A stretch of DNA of 35,344 nt from NCBI GenBank assembly GCA_017304135.1, contig JAFLBB010000050.1:1-35344 (forward strand). The letters are read 5' to 3'. The number at the start of each line of letters is the position of its first letter. The first letter of the stretch is position 1. Made by a program: the position numbers and the translations under genes. This stretch comes from Acidobacteriota bacterium. GTDB taxonomy: Bacteria; Acidobacteriota; Terriglobia; Bryobacterales; Bryobacteraceae. Positions 14,841 through 26,365 of the stretch are shown here, piece by piece. The notes under the pieces were generated by a model. That model did not search any database, was not told where the DNA came from, and saw only the letters and a list, made by a program, of their open reading frames with translations.

Positions 14841-16109
14841 TTAGCCCGGCCGCGAACCCGTCTTCACTTTGCCCTGACGCGGTGTCTCGGCAAAGGCGCC
14901 GCGGGCAAACTGATTCAGCGACAGCAGTGAGCTCGTGCAGGCCATCTCCGTCATCGTCGACACCGGCATGCCCTCGGCTTCACGCGTGAACGTCAGCTTC
15001 TCGCCGGCTGCGTCCACTTCCACCTTCACCAAATCGCCCGTGCGCACCTGCCCCGTGGCGATCAGGTTCGACAGCGGCTGCACGAGGTGCTTCTCAATGG
15101 ACCGCTTCAGGTGCCGCGCGCCATACTTGGCCTCGGTGCCTTCGCGCAGCAGGAGTTCCTTGGCCGCGTCGGCAAGTTGAAACACAAACGCCCGCTCTCC
15201 GCCGCCCGATTGGAATACCCGCTGTTGCACATAGCCCAGTTCGATGTCCAGAATCCGCCGCAGCTCCTGCTCACCCAGCGGCTTGAACACCACCACCTTA
15301 TCCAGCCGGTTCATGAACTCCGGCGTGAACTTGCGCCGCGCCGCCTCCACGCCGCTTTTGGCGATCTTGCCCGCCATCTTGGCGCTGGCAGCCGCCGTGC
15401 GCAGTTCGGGGTCAGCCTTCCCGGCCAGGAATCCCAGCCTTGGGTTCATGATCGAGCTCATCTCGCTCGCCCCCAGGTTCGACGTCAGGAAGATGAGCGC
15501 CCGCGAAAAATCCACCTTGCGGTTGTCGCCCAGTGTCAACGAGGCCTTATCCAGAATGCCCAGCAGCAGGTTCCATAACGAGTCCGAGGCCTTCTCAATC
15601 TCGTCAAACAGCAGGAAGCTGATCTTCACTGACTCGGTGTGATACTGATTCAACACCTCCTGGCTCAGCAGCGGATGCGTCTCGCGATGGCCCAGGTATC
15701 CGGGCGGCGAACCGATCAGCTTGGCGATTTCATGGCTGTGCTGGAATTCGGCGCAATCAATCTTAATTACCGCTTTCGCCGTCCCCACCAGCCCCTCGGC
15801 CGTCGCCTCCACGATCCGCGTCTTCCCCGATCCGGTCGGCCCCAGGAACAGAAAATTGCCCACCGGCCGGCCCGGCGCGCACATCCCCGTCAAATTCATC
15901 TGGTAGATGTTCACGATCTGGTCGATCGCTTCGTCCTGGCCCACAATCAACTGGTGGAGCGTTTCATCCAACGCCCTGGCCTCGCGTCCGGTCTGGCACG
16001 GGTCCAATACCATTTGTGACCGCATCATCTTGTTTGTACTGAGAGCCTGCTGCGATCGCGCCGACCGCGCTGCTCCGTTCAGAACCTGTTCCAGCAACTG
16101 GCTTGCCAA
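14841..16109 (-). CDS. Single-ring Clp-type (ClpA/ClpB D2-like) AAA+ ATPase
   Basis: A 422-aa ATPase with one AAA+ module resembling the second ring of ClpA/ClpB. Walker A GPTGSGKT is at 90-97, the pore loop GYLG with Tyr138 at 137-140, Walker B LLFDEIEKA at 167-173, sensor 1 in LTSNLG, the arginine finger Arg268 in FTPEFMNRLD, and sensor 2 in KYGARHLKRS. There is no Clp N-domain, M-domain or zinc finger, and the N-terminal 50 residues are not a known adaptor domain. Between sensor 1 and the arginine finger sits RLGFLAG, where ClpA and ClpC carry the ClpP-docking tripeptide. The start is TTG 16109 with GGGGGA 8 nt upstream; Met28 is an alternative. It lies 67 bp behind the SDR gene on the same strand. 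Confidence 0.85.
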   Translation of the reverse strand: MASQLLEQVLNGAARSARSQQALSTNKMMRSQMVLDPCQTGREARALDETLHQLIVGQDEAIDQIVNIYQMNLTGMCAPGRPVGNFLFLGPTGSGKTRIVEATAEGLVGTAKAVIKIDCAEFQHSHEIAKLIGSPPGYLGHRETHPLLSQEVLNQYHTESVKISFLLFDEIEKASDSLWNLLLGILDKASLTLGDNRKVDFSRALIFLTSNLGASEMSSIMNPRLGFLAGKADPELRTAAASAKMAGKIAKSGVEAARRKFTPEFMNRLDKVVVFKPLGEQELRRILDIELGYVQQRVFQSGGGERAFVFQLADAAKELLLREGTEAKYGARHLKRSIEKHLVQPLSNLIATGQVRTGDLVKVEVDAAGEKLTFTREAEGMPVSTMTEMACTSSLLSLNQFARGAFAETPRQGKVKTGSRPG

Positions 16110-16176
16110 TGTTCTCGTCCCCCGCTACCCTAATCGGCGCGGCGCGCGGTTCCTCGAACCAATCGATGCGGATTTT

Positions 16177-16893
16177 TCACTTCTTCGGCGGGCGGCTCGG
16201 GCGCACTTCCAAGTAGCTGACCAGCGTCCGCTCCGGCAACCGCAACAGGCTCAACACGATATCGGCGATGTCCGGAGGCTGGATCTTCCACTCCGCCTTG
16301 GCCATCGAGGGCGAAAACTCCGTGCTTACGCTCCCCGGGCAGATATTCGTCACGCGAATGCCCTCGTGACGGTGATCGAGCATCATCGCCTCGGCAAACC
16401 CGTTCAATCCAAACTTACTTGCGTTGTAGGCCGCCCCGCCGGCAAACGGATTTTTCCCCGCCAGTGACCCAATTTGAATCAGATAGCCGCCCCCGCGCCG
16501 CTTCATCCGCGGCAGCGCTTCCTGGCAACAGTGGAACACGCCGGTCAAATTGGTTTCCAACATGAACTGCCAGTCCTCGACAGAAAGCGACTCCACGGAC
16601 GCAAATTTGCCAACCCCGGCATTGTTGATCACCACATCGATCCCGCCGAACTCAGCCTCGGCCATGGCAAACAGCGCCGCCACCTGCCCCCGGTCGCGCA
16701 CGTCGCAGGCCCGTCCCCGCACCTCCACCCCCGGCGCCGCAGACAGTTCGGCCACCGCCGCCTGGGTGCCCGCCTCATCGCGCCCGCAGATCACCACCCG
16801 CGCGCCTTCCAGCGCCAACGCCTCCGCAATCGCCCGGCCAATGCCTTTGGTTGCGCCGGTCACCACCGCTACCTTGCCGTTGAGGAATCCCAT
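16177..16893 (-). CDS. Short-chain dehydrogenase/reductase (SDR)
   Basis: A 238-aa classical SDR. The cofactor motif TGATKGIG is at residues 12-19, NNAG at 90-93, and the catalytic residues are Ser143, Tyr156 and Lys160 (GSLAGKNPF, AAYNASK). Arg38 after the second beta strand (VVICGRDE) suggests NADP(H) rather than NAD(H). ICPGSVSTEF is the usual C-terminal substrate-loop entry. It oxidises or reduces an alcohol/carbonyl pair; the substrate is unknown. The start is ATG 16893 with a TAGGAT hexamer 6 nt upstream. The downstream AAA+ gene may be co-transcribed. Confidence 0.92.
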   Translation of the reverse strand: MGFLNGKVAVVTGATKGIGRAIAEALALEGARVVICGRDEAGTQAAVAELSAAPGVEVRGRACDVRDRGQVAALFAMAEAEFGGIDVVINNAGVGKFASVESLSVEDWQFMLETNLTGVFHCCQEALPRMKRRGGGYLIQIGSLAGKNPFAGGAAYNASKFGLNGFAEAMMLDHRHEGIRVTNICPGSVSTEFSPSMAKAEWKIQPPDIADIVLSLLRLPERTLVSYLEVRPSRPPKK

Positions 16894-16899
16894 GCCAAC

Positions 16900-16905
16900 A
16901 TCCTA
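16900..16905 (-). promoter_or_regulatory. Putative -10 element (TAGGAT) for the SDR gene
   Basis: Minus-strand TAGGAT ends 6 nt before ATG 16893 with no ribosome binding site between, in the 92-bp divergent gap. Confidence 0.45.
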
Positions 16906-16985
16906 TCGCGCCGGCCTGCCGAGCCCGCTGATCACGCCCGCCCGCGCCCCTAACGCCTGCCGCGCCGCTCGACGATAGATCCCCT

Positions 16986-17507
16986 ATGCCCTTTGAGCGC
17001 CCCCAAAGCACGACGCTCCCGCTCCCCCACACCTTTCATCCGGCACCAGGGAAAACTCTCCTCTGGCTCGCTCTCAGCCTCTGCCTCACGTGGCTCGGCG
17101 TCTCAATGACGTTACGCGGCGACGGGCGTGGCGCTCTGGTCGGGATCGTCTTCGCCCTGTGCTGCCTCGTCTTCCTCGTCCGCCTCATCCCGAATTCGAG
17201 TTTCCTGCGTCTCGACCGCGACGGCTTCACCCTGCGCACCTTCTTCCGCGACCACTTCGTCCCCTGGGCCGACGTCGACCGCTTCTTCGTCGTCAACCAG
17301 AAAAGCTACGGCATCACCACCAACCGCTACATCGGCTACAACTACAGCGAGAGCACCCGCAGGCTCAAGGCCGTGCGCGCCGTCAACCGCCTCTTTACCG
17401 ATGCCGAAGCCCTCATCGAACCCGTCGGCATGAAAGCCGCCGAGCAGGCCGCTATCCTAAACGAGTGCCTGCTCCGCTTCCGCTCCGCGCCCACTGGGCG
17501 TGGATGA
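16986..17507 (+). CDS. Two-helix membrane protein with PH-like domain, 173 aa
   Basis: The N-terminal part has two membrane helices (about residues 24-42, LLWLALSLCLTWLGVSM, and 48-68, ALVGIVFALCCLVFLVRL). A soluble domain of about 100 residues begins with SSFLRLDRDGFTLRTFFRDHFVPWADVDRFFVV, the beta pattern of the STM3941-like or bacterial PH-type domain. The function is unknown; such proteins are generally thought to act at the membrane surface. Upstream, GATAGAT sits near the start but does not fully match TANNNT. The stop codon overlaps the start of the DUF1080 gene in ATGA (17504-17507), so the two are translationally coupled. Confidence 0.78.
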   Translation: MPFERPQSTTLPLPHTFHPAPGKTLLWLALSLCLTWLGVSMTLRGDGRGALVGIVFALCCLVFLVRLIPNSSFLRLDRDGFTLRTFFRDHFVPWADVDRFFVVNQKSYGITTNRYIGYNYSESTRRLKAVRAVNRLFTDAEALIEPVGMKAAEQAAILNECLLRFRSAPTGRG

Positions 17508-18286
17508 GCCGTCTGCTCACCCTTCTGCCCCTCCTGGCGGCAGCCGCCGACGCTCAACTCAACACGCCTGGCACGCCGCCCAACACCCTCACCCCGGAAG
17601 AGCGCGCCGCCGGCTGGAAGCTCCTCTTCGATGGCCACAGCTTCCAGGGCTGGCGCGACCCGGCTACACAGAATCCCCCCAACGACGGCTGGTCCATCGT
17701 CGACGGCGCCCTGCGCACACGCCCCAACCCCAAAATCAAAGACGACCTCATCACCGAAGATCTCTTTGAGAACTTCGAGCTCACCTTCGAATGGCGCGTC
17801 GACCCCGGCCACAACGGCGGCGTGAAGTACCTCATCCAAAGCATGAACTGCTGGGCCAGCAGCGAACTGGCGCCGCGCGGGGTCAAGGGCGGCCGCGCCA
17901 CACAGCGCACCGACGTCCGCCCCGGCGAAAAACTCACCTGCAACAACGCCGGCCTGGAATACCAGCTTGTCGACGACCAGCGCCACCGCGACGGCAAAGA
18001 CCCGCTCAGCCAGTCCGGCTCCATCTATAAAATCGCCCCCGCGCTCTCGCTCGCCGCCCTCCCCGCCGGTGAGTGGAACCAGTCGCGCATCGTCCTCCGC
18101 GCCAACACCGCCGAACACTGGCTCAACGGCCGCCGCGTGGCCCACCTCGAACTGGAGTCCGACGCCCTCAAGCAGCGCCTCCCCTCGGCCGCCCTGTATT
18201 GGATCCGCGTCAGCCCCATCGCCCTCCAACATCACAACGACACCGCCGCCTACCGCTCGCTGAAAATCCGCACGATCCCCGATTGA
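17504..18286 (+). CDS. Exported DUF1080 (3-keto-disaccharide hydrolase) protein
   Basis: A 260-aa protein with a signal peptide (SRLLTLLPLLAAAADA) and one DUF1080 domain, a concanavalin-like jelly roll. Landmarks are GWKLLFDGHSFQGWR, WSIVDGALRT, DLITEDLFENFELTFEWRVD, HNGGVKYL, NNAGLEYQLVDDQRH and the late HHNDTAAYRSLKIR. Family members hydrolyse 3-keto-glycosides or bind sugars in periplasmic glycoside breakdown and are abundant in Acidobacteriota and Planctomycetes. The start ATG 17504 overlaps the preceding stop. It ends 60 bp before the TonB receptor, which has its own -10 element; uptake of a glycoside by that receptor is a possible link. Confidence 0.9.
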   Translation: MSRLLTLLPLLAAAADAQLNTPGTPPNTLTPEERAAGWKLLFDGHSFQGWRDPATQNPPNDGWSIVDGALRTRPNPKIKDDLITEDLFENFELTFEWRVDPGHNGGVKYLIQSMNCWASSELAPRGVKGGRATQRTDVRPGEKLTCNNAGLEYQLVDDQRHRDGKDPLSQSGSIYKIAPALSLAALPAGEWNQSRIVLRANTAEHWLNGRRVAHLELESDALKQRLPSAALYWIRVSPIALQHHNDTAAYRSLKIRTIPD

Positions 18287-18312
18287 TCACCCGTGGCGGC
18301 ACACGTTCGACA

Positions 18313-18318
18313 TATAAT
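18313..18318 (+). promoter_or_regulatory. Consensus -10 box TATAAT for the TonB receptor gene
   Basis: A perfect TATAAT lies 28 nt before ATG 18347. No convincing -35 is found at 16-18 bp; TTGATC at 18283-18288 is 24 bp away, which is too far. An AAGGGAG ribosome binding site follows at 18335-18341. Confidence 0.6.
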
Positions 18319-18346
18319 TCCTTTAACGGTCAAGAAGGGAGTTCTC

Positions 18347-21300
18347 ATGTCACGTTTTCTTATTCTGTTCCTCGTGTGCGCGGCGCTCGCCTGCGCCCAG
18401 GGCACGGTCACCATTTACGGCACAGTCAGCGATAGCACCGGCGCGGTGGTGCCCAATGCGCAAATCACCGCCACCCAGCCAGCCACAGGCTTTACCCGCT
18501 CCACAACCAGCGATGCTCAGGGCAACTACACCATGCCTCAGCTCAACTCCGGCGAATATGTTGTGCGCGTGGAGGCCTCCGGCTTCAAGAGCTTCATCCT
18601 CGAAAAAGTCAACACGCAGGTGGATGAAAACCGCCTCGTCACTGTCCGCCTCGATGTCGGCCAGGTGAGCGAATCGATCAGTGTCACGGCCGAAGTGGCG
18701 CAGGTGGAAACCCGCTCCGGCGCCCTCCGCGAGGTGGTCGACTCCGAGCGCATCGTGGAGCTGCCCTTGAACGGCCGCAATCCGCTCGAGCTGCAATACC
18801 TTGTCGCCGGCTCCGGCGCCCGCACCGCCAAGGACCAGGCGCAGAACGGCGGCGTCTCCATCAACGGCTCCCGTCCCAATTCCAACAACTACCAGCTCGA
18901 CAACGGCGACAACCACGACCCCTACTTCAACTCGCCCGCCATCTTCCCTTCGCCCGACGCCCTTGAGGAGTTCTCCATCCAAACCAACTCCTACGGGGCC
19001 GACCGCGGCCGCAACGCCGGGGCCTTCATGGCCGCCGTCACCAAGAGCGGCACCAACCAGCTCCACGGCACCGTCTTTGAGTTCCTGCGCAATGAAAAGC
19101 TGAACGCGCGCAACTTTTTTGCCAACAACGTGCCGCCTTTTAAGCGCAACCAGTTCGGCGCCACGCTTGGCGGTCCGGTGATTAAGGACAAAGCGTTCTT
19201 TTTCTTCTCCTGGCAAACCACCTACGAGCGCAGCGCCCCCGGCGCCGTCACCACGGTCGTCCCCACCTCGGCCATGCGCGGCGGCGATTTCAGCGCGCTG
19301 AACCGCGTCATCCGCGACCCGCTCGGCGGCAACTTCCCCAACGCCCAGATTCCCACCAGCCGCATCAGCCAGGCCTCAGTGAAGTTCCTCGAAGCCTTCG
19401 TCCCTCTCCCCAACCGCCCCAACGGCCTGCTCGCCACCGACAGCCAGCAGACCAACGACGACCATCAGTTTGTCGTCAAGGGCGACTACCGGCTCACCAA
19501 CAACAACCAGATCTCCGGCCGCCTGCTGCGCAACAAGAACTCCTTCAATGAAGCCACCGGCAACCTGCCCGGTTTCCTCGCCAACATCAAGTATGAGAAC
19601 TGGAGCGTGGCCGTCACCGACACCCACATCATCAGCCCGAACATGCTGAACAGCTTCACCTTCGGCTTCTCCGACATCGACCGCCGCCAGCTCTCCGTCG
19701 TCCCCGGCAACAAGAGCTGGAACGATTTCGGTGGTAAATTCACGCGCACCATGACGGCCGAAGCCCCCGTCGGCATGCACACCCTTGTCGATGGCTATTT
19801 CAATGCCTTCTCGCGCTTCCCCCTCAACCATTTCCGCAAGGGCTTCCAGTTCAGCGAAATGCTGAGTTGGACCAAGGGCTCGCACCTCATCAAGGTCGGC
19901 GGCGACGTGCGGCGCACGCTCCTCAGCATGCAGGAGTTCTTCCGTGGCGATCCGTGGGTCCGCTTCCAGAACACCCACACCGGTGAGGCCGCCGCCGACT
20001 TCATGATCGGCCGCATGACGCAGTTTGAGCAGATCGCCGAAGCCTTCAACAAACCGCGCCTGCTCGAAATGGGCTACTTCGTCCAGGACGACTGGAAAGC
20101 CGCGCGCCGCCTCACGCTCAACCTCGGCTTCCGCTGGGACCCCTGGTTCCCCTTCATCGATGAGCTCGACAAGTTCGCCCAGGTCTGGCCCGGCGTGCGC
20201 TCCACCGTCCGCCCCACCGCTCCCGCGGGCATTGTCTTCCCCGGCGACGGCGGCACCAACCGCTCCATGCTCAGCTCGCAGAAGGACAACATCGCCCCGC
20301 GCTTCGGCTTTGCCTTCGACCCCACCGGTTCCGGCAAGTCGAGCATCCGCGGCGGCTACGGCATCTTCTTTTCGCAGATCCGCCAGCAGGGCAACAACCA
20401 GCTCTCCACCAACCAGCCGTTCTCGCTCAAACTGACCGTCCAACAGGCCCAGGGCACCGTGGAGAACCCCTACCTCGGCATCACCAATCCCTTCCCCTTC
20501 ACCGCGCCTACGACGCCTGAGCAGAACGCCGCCTACCGCTACGTGCTGCCCATGGCCGTCACGCAGTGGAACCCCAACTTCCGCAACTCCATCGCCCAGC
20601 AGTGGAACCTGAACTTCCAGCAGCAGTTCGCCGGAAGCTGGATCGGCACGGTCGCCTATGTCGGCTCCAAGGGCAACCACCTCTTCATGGCTTCGCAGTT
20701 GAACCCCGGCATCTTCGGCCGGCCCGGCGGGCTCGACGCGCGCCGCCTCTACGCGCCCACCTTCGGTTCGGTCACCGATCAGTCCAGCCGCGGCAACTCC
20801 ATCTACCACGGCCTGCAGCTTTCGCTCAACAAGCGCCTCGCGCGCGGCTTCACCGTACTCGCCAACTACACCTTCTCCAAGCTCATCGACGACGCCTCCG
20901 GCGACGGCGACACGCCCTCCAATCCCTTCAACTTCCGCAACGAGCGCGGCCCCTCCGACCTCGACATCACCCACCGCTTCGTCGGCAGCTACATCTGGGA
21001 ACTCCCCAAGCTCACCGGCATGAACCCCGTCCTGCGCCAGGTCCTCGGCGGCTGGGAAACCAACGGCATCGTCACCTTCGAATCCGGCAACTGGATCAAC
21101 TTCACCAGCGGCATCGACAACTCCGGTACCGGCGTCAATGCCGACCGCGCCGACCTCATCGGCAACCCGTTCCTCGATACCTCGCGCCCGCGCGCCGATC
21201 TGATTAACGCCTACTTCAACACAGCCGCCTTTGCCCGCAACGCCACCGGCACCTTCGGCACCGTCGGCCGCAACATCATGCGCGGCCCCGGCCTGGCCAA

Positions 21301-21496
21301 CGTCGACCTCGGCCTCAATAAGGTCTTCCCCATCCGCGAACAAATGCGCCTGCAGTTCCGCGGCGAGTTCTTCAACTCGCTCAATCGCGTCAACCTCGGC
21401 AACCCCAATACCAGCGTCAGCTCCAACCAGTTCGGCCGCATCACCGGAGCCGGTTCGCCGCGCGTCATCCAACTGGCCTTGAAGTTCATGTTCTGA
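18347..21496 (+). CDS. TonB-dependent receptor, Oar-like
   Basis: A 1049-aa outer membrane protein. It has a signal peptide (about 1-17), then a carboxypeptidase-regulatory-like domain (about 20-105; TIYGTVSDSTGAVVPNAQIT, GNYTMPQLNSGEYVVRVEA). A plug region follows (about 120-250, with LPLNGRNPLELQYL and SINGSRPNSNNYQLDNGDN), then a long beta-barrel ending IQLALKFMF with the terminal aromatic needed for outer membrane insertion. This is the expanded Oar/OmpA-related type of Acidobacteriota. It probably imports an oligosaccharide or other large ligand, but the substrate is not readable. No separate TonB box is obvious. The start is ATG 18347 with AAGGGAG upstream. The upstream DUF1080 gene suggests a carbohydrate ligand, by inference only. 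Confidence 0.93.
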   Translation: MSRFLILFLVCAALACAQGTVTIYGTVSDSTGAVVPNAQITATQPATGFTRSTTSDAQGNYTMPQLNSGEYVVRVEASGFKSFILEKVNTQVDENRLVTVRLDVGQVSESISVTAEVAQVETRSGALREVVDSERIVELPLNGRNPLELQYLVAGSGARTAKDQAQNGGVSINGSRPNSNNYQLDNGDNHDPYFNSPAIFPSPDALEEFSIQTNSYGADRGRNAGAFMAAVTKSGTNQLHGTVFEFLRNEKLNARNFFANNVPPFKRNQFGATLGGPVIKDKAFFFFSWQTTYERSAPGAVTTVVPTSAMRGGDFSALNRVIRDPLGGNFPNAQIPTSRISQASVKFLEAFVPLPNRPNGLLATDSQQTNDDHQFVVKGDYRLTNNNQISGRLLRNKNSFNEATGNLPGFLANIKYENWSVAVTDTHIISPNMLNSFTFGFSDIDRRQLSVVPGNKSWNDFGGKFTRTMTAEAPVGMHTLVDGYFNAFSRFPLNHFRKGFQFSEMLSWTKGSHLIKVGGDVRRTLLSMQEFFRGDPWVRFQNTHTGEAAADFMIGRMTQFEQIAEAFNKPRLLEMGYFVQDDWKAARRLTLNLGFRWDPWFPFIDELDKFAQVWPGVRSTVRPTAPAGIVFPGDGGTNRSMLSSQKDNIAPRFGFAFDPTGSGKSSIRGGYGIFFSQIRQQGNNQLSTNQPFSLKLTVQQAQGTVENPYLGITNPFPFTAPTTPEQNAAYRYVLPMAVTQWNPNFRNSIAQQWNLNFQQQFAGSWIGTVAYVGSKGNHLFMASQLNPGIFGRPGGLDARRLYAPTFGSVTDQSSRGNSIYHGLQLSLNKRLARGFTVLANYTFSKLIDDASGDGDTPSNPFNFRNERGPSDLDITHRFVGSYIWELPKLTGMNPVLRQVLGGWETNGIVTFESGNWINFTSGIDNSGTGVNADRADLIGNPFLDTSRPRADLINAYFNTAAFARNATGTFGTVGRNIMRGPGLANVDLGLNKVFPIREQMRLQFRGEFFNSLNRVNLGNPNTSVSSNQFGRITGAGSPRVIQLALKFMF

Positions 21497-21506
21497 GCTT
21501 CCCCCC

Positions 21507-21537
21507 GGCGGCGGAGAGCCCCGCGCTCCCCGCCGCC
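21507..21537 (+). terminator. Terminator-like hairpin after the TonB receptor
   Basis: GGCGGCGGAGAG (21507-21518) pairs with CTCCCCGCCGCC (21526-21537) with one A-C mismatch and a 7-nt loop. It begins 11 nt after the stop codon. There is no T-run, which is common in GC-rich genomes. Confidence 0.6.
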
Positions 21538-21583
21538 CGTTGCCCGCTCCCTCCGCAATCGGCCATCATGGAGGTTCACCCCC

Positions 21584-24184
<2,601 letters not shown>

Positions 24185-24226
24185 GCACTCCATGCCGCGC
24201 CCCACTCCCCTTACACGAGGCCCTGT

Positions 24227-26365
24227 TTGCTGAAAGCCATCGTTCGCCTGCTGGCCCGCATCCTGTTCCGATTGCGCGTGGAAGGCCCCATCCCCGAGCG
24301 CGCCCCCGAACGGCTCATCGTCATCGCCAACCACCAGTCGTTCCTCGATGGCCTGCTCATCCAGATGTGCCTGCCGTTCGACCTCACCTGGGTGGTCCAC
24401 TCCACCATCGCCGCGCAGCCGCTGTTCGGCTTTCTGCTGCGCGCGGTCGATCACGTCGTCGTCGATGCCGCCAGCCCGCTGGCCATGAAGGCCATGGTGC
24501 ACGTCATCGAATCGGGCAAACCCGTGGCCATCTTCCCGGAAGGACGCATCACGGTGACCGGCTCGCTGATGAAGGTCTACGACGGCCTGGCGTTCCTCGC
24601 CGCGCGCACCGGCGCCAAGCTCCTCCCCGTGCACATCGAAGGCGCGGTCTATTCGATCTTCAAGCGGCCCATCCCGCCCATCCCGCACATGTGGCGTCCC
24701 AACGTCACGCTCACCTTTTTCCCCATGGAAACGCTCGAAATGCCCGAAGGCCGCACGGGCAAGGAGCGCCGCCGCAAAGCGAGTGACCACATCCGCCGCG
24801 GTCTTGAGGAGATGGCGTTCGCATCCCAGAAGCCCACCACTATCTTCGATGCCTTCCTCGAAGCGGTCGAACTTTACGGCCGCGACGCCGAAATCATTGA
24901 GGACATCAAGTTCGAGCCCGCCACATACAAAGGCCTGCTGCGCGGCGCGCTCGCCCTGGGCCGCCTCACCTCACGCTTCACCGCCGAAGGGGAAATCACC
25001 GGCGTCATGATGCCCAACGCCGCGCCCACGGCGATGCTCCTGCTCGGCATGTTCGCCTCCAAACGTGTCCCGGCGATGATCAACTTCACCTCCGGCGTCG
25101 AGGGCATGCGCAACGCCATCCAGGTGGCGCGCATCAAGACCATCTTCACGTCGCGCGTCTTCCTCGAAAAGGCCAAGCTCACCGACAAGGTGGCGCAACT
25201 GGAAGGCGTCACCATTCATTGCCTGGAAGACCTGCGCCCCCAGTTCACCCTGCTCGACAAGCTCTGGCTCATCCTCATCGCCATGCGCAATCCGAAAGAG
25301 GTGATGCAGCCGTCCAAGCCCGACGACCCCGCCGTCGTCCTGTTCACCTCCGGCTCCGAGGGCAAGCCGAAGGGCGTCGTGCTGAGCCATCGCAACATCA
25401 TGGCCAATGTCAACCAGGGCCGCGCCATGGTCGAGTTCTCCAACCGCGACAAGTTCCTCACCGCCCTGCCGCTGTTCCACTCCTTCGGCCTCACCGCCGG
25501 ACTGCTGGTGCCGCTCATCACCGGGGCGCGCATCTTCCTCTACCCCTCGCCGCTGCATTACCGCATGGTCCCCGAGATGGCCTATGACCGGGACTGCACT
25601 GTCATCTTCGGCACGCCCACCTTCCTCGGCCACTACGCCAAGCACGCCCATCCCTATGACTTCTACCGCATCCGCTACGCCGTCACCGGCGCCGAAAAGC
25701 TGAGCGAAAGCGTGCGCCAGGCCTGGTTTGACAGGTTCGGCATCCGCCTCATGGAAGGCTATGGCGTCACCGAGTGCGCCCCCATCATCGCCATCAACTC
25801 GCCGATGAACCAGAAGAAGGGCAGCGTCGGCCGCATCGTGCCGGGCCTGGAATACAAGCTCGAACCGGTGGAAGGCATCCCCCACGGCGGCATTCTCCAC
25901 GTGCGCGGACCCAATGTCATGTTGGGCTACCTGCTCCACGACAAGCCCGGCGAACTGCGCCCGCCCTCTTCCATCTACGGCCCCGGCTGGTATGCCACCG
26001 GCGACGTGGTCGATATCGACGCCGACGGCTTTGTCACCATCCTGGCCCGCATCAAACGCTTCGCCAAAGTGGCCGGCGAAATGGTGTCGCTCGAGGTCGT
26101 CGAACAGATTGCCCAGGCCGTCTCGCCCGATAAAGCCCACGCCGCAACGGCCATCTCAAGCGAACGCCGCGGCGAGACCATCCTCCTCTTCACCGAAGAC
26201 CCCAACCTGAAGCGCGAACACCTGCTCGCCGTGGCCCGCCGCGATGGTCACGCCGAGGTCGCCGTCGCCCGCTCGGTCAGCTATCTGCAAAAACTTCCCC
26301 GCCTTGGCAGCGGCAAAATCGACTACCTGACCCTCCGCCAGGTCGCCCAGGAGCGCAACGCGTGA
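24227..26365 (+). CDS. aas: Aas-like acyltransferase / acyl-ACP synthetase fusion
   Basis: A 712-aa fusion, close to E. coli Aas (719 aa). Residues 1 to about 190 are a PlsC-type acyltransferase with the HxxxxD box NHQSFLDG (His36, Asp41) and FPEGR (103-107). From about 225 onwards is an adenylate-forming synthetase: LFTSGSEGKPKGVVLSH (P-loop, near 372-388), the EGYGVTE segment, YATGDVVDID, and the late catalytic lysine region LGSGKIDYL. In E. coli the protein activates fatty acid on ACP and re-acylates lysophosphatidylethanolamine at the inner membrane. The start is TTG 24227 with GAGG about 7 nt upstream; no ATG fits. The end overlaps the MFS gene in GTGA. In E. coli aas is followed by the lysophospholipid flippase gene lplT. 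Confidence 0.9.
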   Translation: MLKAIVRLLARILFRLRVEGPIPERAPERLIVIANHQSFLDGLLIQMCLPFDLTWVVHSTIAAQPLFGFLLRAVDHVVVDAASPLAMKAMVHVIESGKPVAIFPEGRITVTGSLMKVYDGLAFLAARTGAKLLPVHIEGAVYSIFKRPIPPIPHMWRPNVTLTFFPMETLEMPEGRTGKERRRKASDHIRRGLEEMAFASQKPTTIFDAFLEAVELYGRDAEIIEDIKFEPATYKGLLRGALALGRLTSRFTAEGEITGVMMPNAAPTAMLLLGMFASKRVPAMINFTSGVEGMRNAIQVARIKTIFTSRVFLEKAKLTDKVAQLEGVTIHCLEDLRPQFTLLDKLWLILIAMRNPKEVMQPSKPDDPAVVLFTSGSEGKPKGVVLSHRNIMANVNQGRAMVEFSNRDKFLTALPLFHSFGLTAGLLVPLITGARIFLYPSPLHYRMVPEMAYDRDCTVIFGTPTFLGHYAKHAHPYDFYRIRYAVTGAEKLSESVRQAWFDRFGIRLMEGYGVTECAPIIAINSPMNQKKGSVGRIVPGLEYKLEPVEGIPHGGILHVRGPNVMLGYLLHDKPGELRPPSSIYGPGWYATGDVVDIDADGFVTILARIKRFAKVAGEMVSLEVVEQIAQAVSPDKAHAATAISSERRGETILLFTEDPNLKREHLLAVARRDGHAEVAVARSVSYLQKLPRLGSGKIDYLTLRQVAQERNA

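Noticed and set aside
14822..14853. GCGGCC/GGCCGC inverted repeat between convergent esterase and AAA+ genes
   Set aside because: Only 6 bp of stem around a 20-nt loop, with part inside the AAA+ coding end; expected by chance in GC-rich DNA.
16971..16985. TANNNT element before the 173-aa membrane protein
   Set aside because: GATAGAT is near the ATG but the hexamer reads TAGATC, with the final T one position off and only 4 nt of spacing, so it was not counted.
18283..18288. TTGATC as -35 for the TonB receptor promoter
   Set aside because: It is 24 bp from the TATAAT box, too far for a standard sigma-70 promoter.
19376..21472. A 698-codon open frame on the minus strand opposite the TonB receptor
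   Set aside because: Its composition (very rich in Gly, Ala, Val, Glu, Asp) is the mirror of GC-rich codons on the other strand, and the plus-strand receptor is unmistakable. The same applies to the long frames opposite the GH63, MFS, HyuB, Amt and Aas genes.
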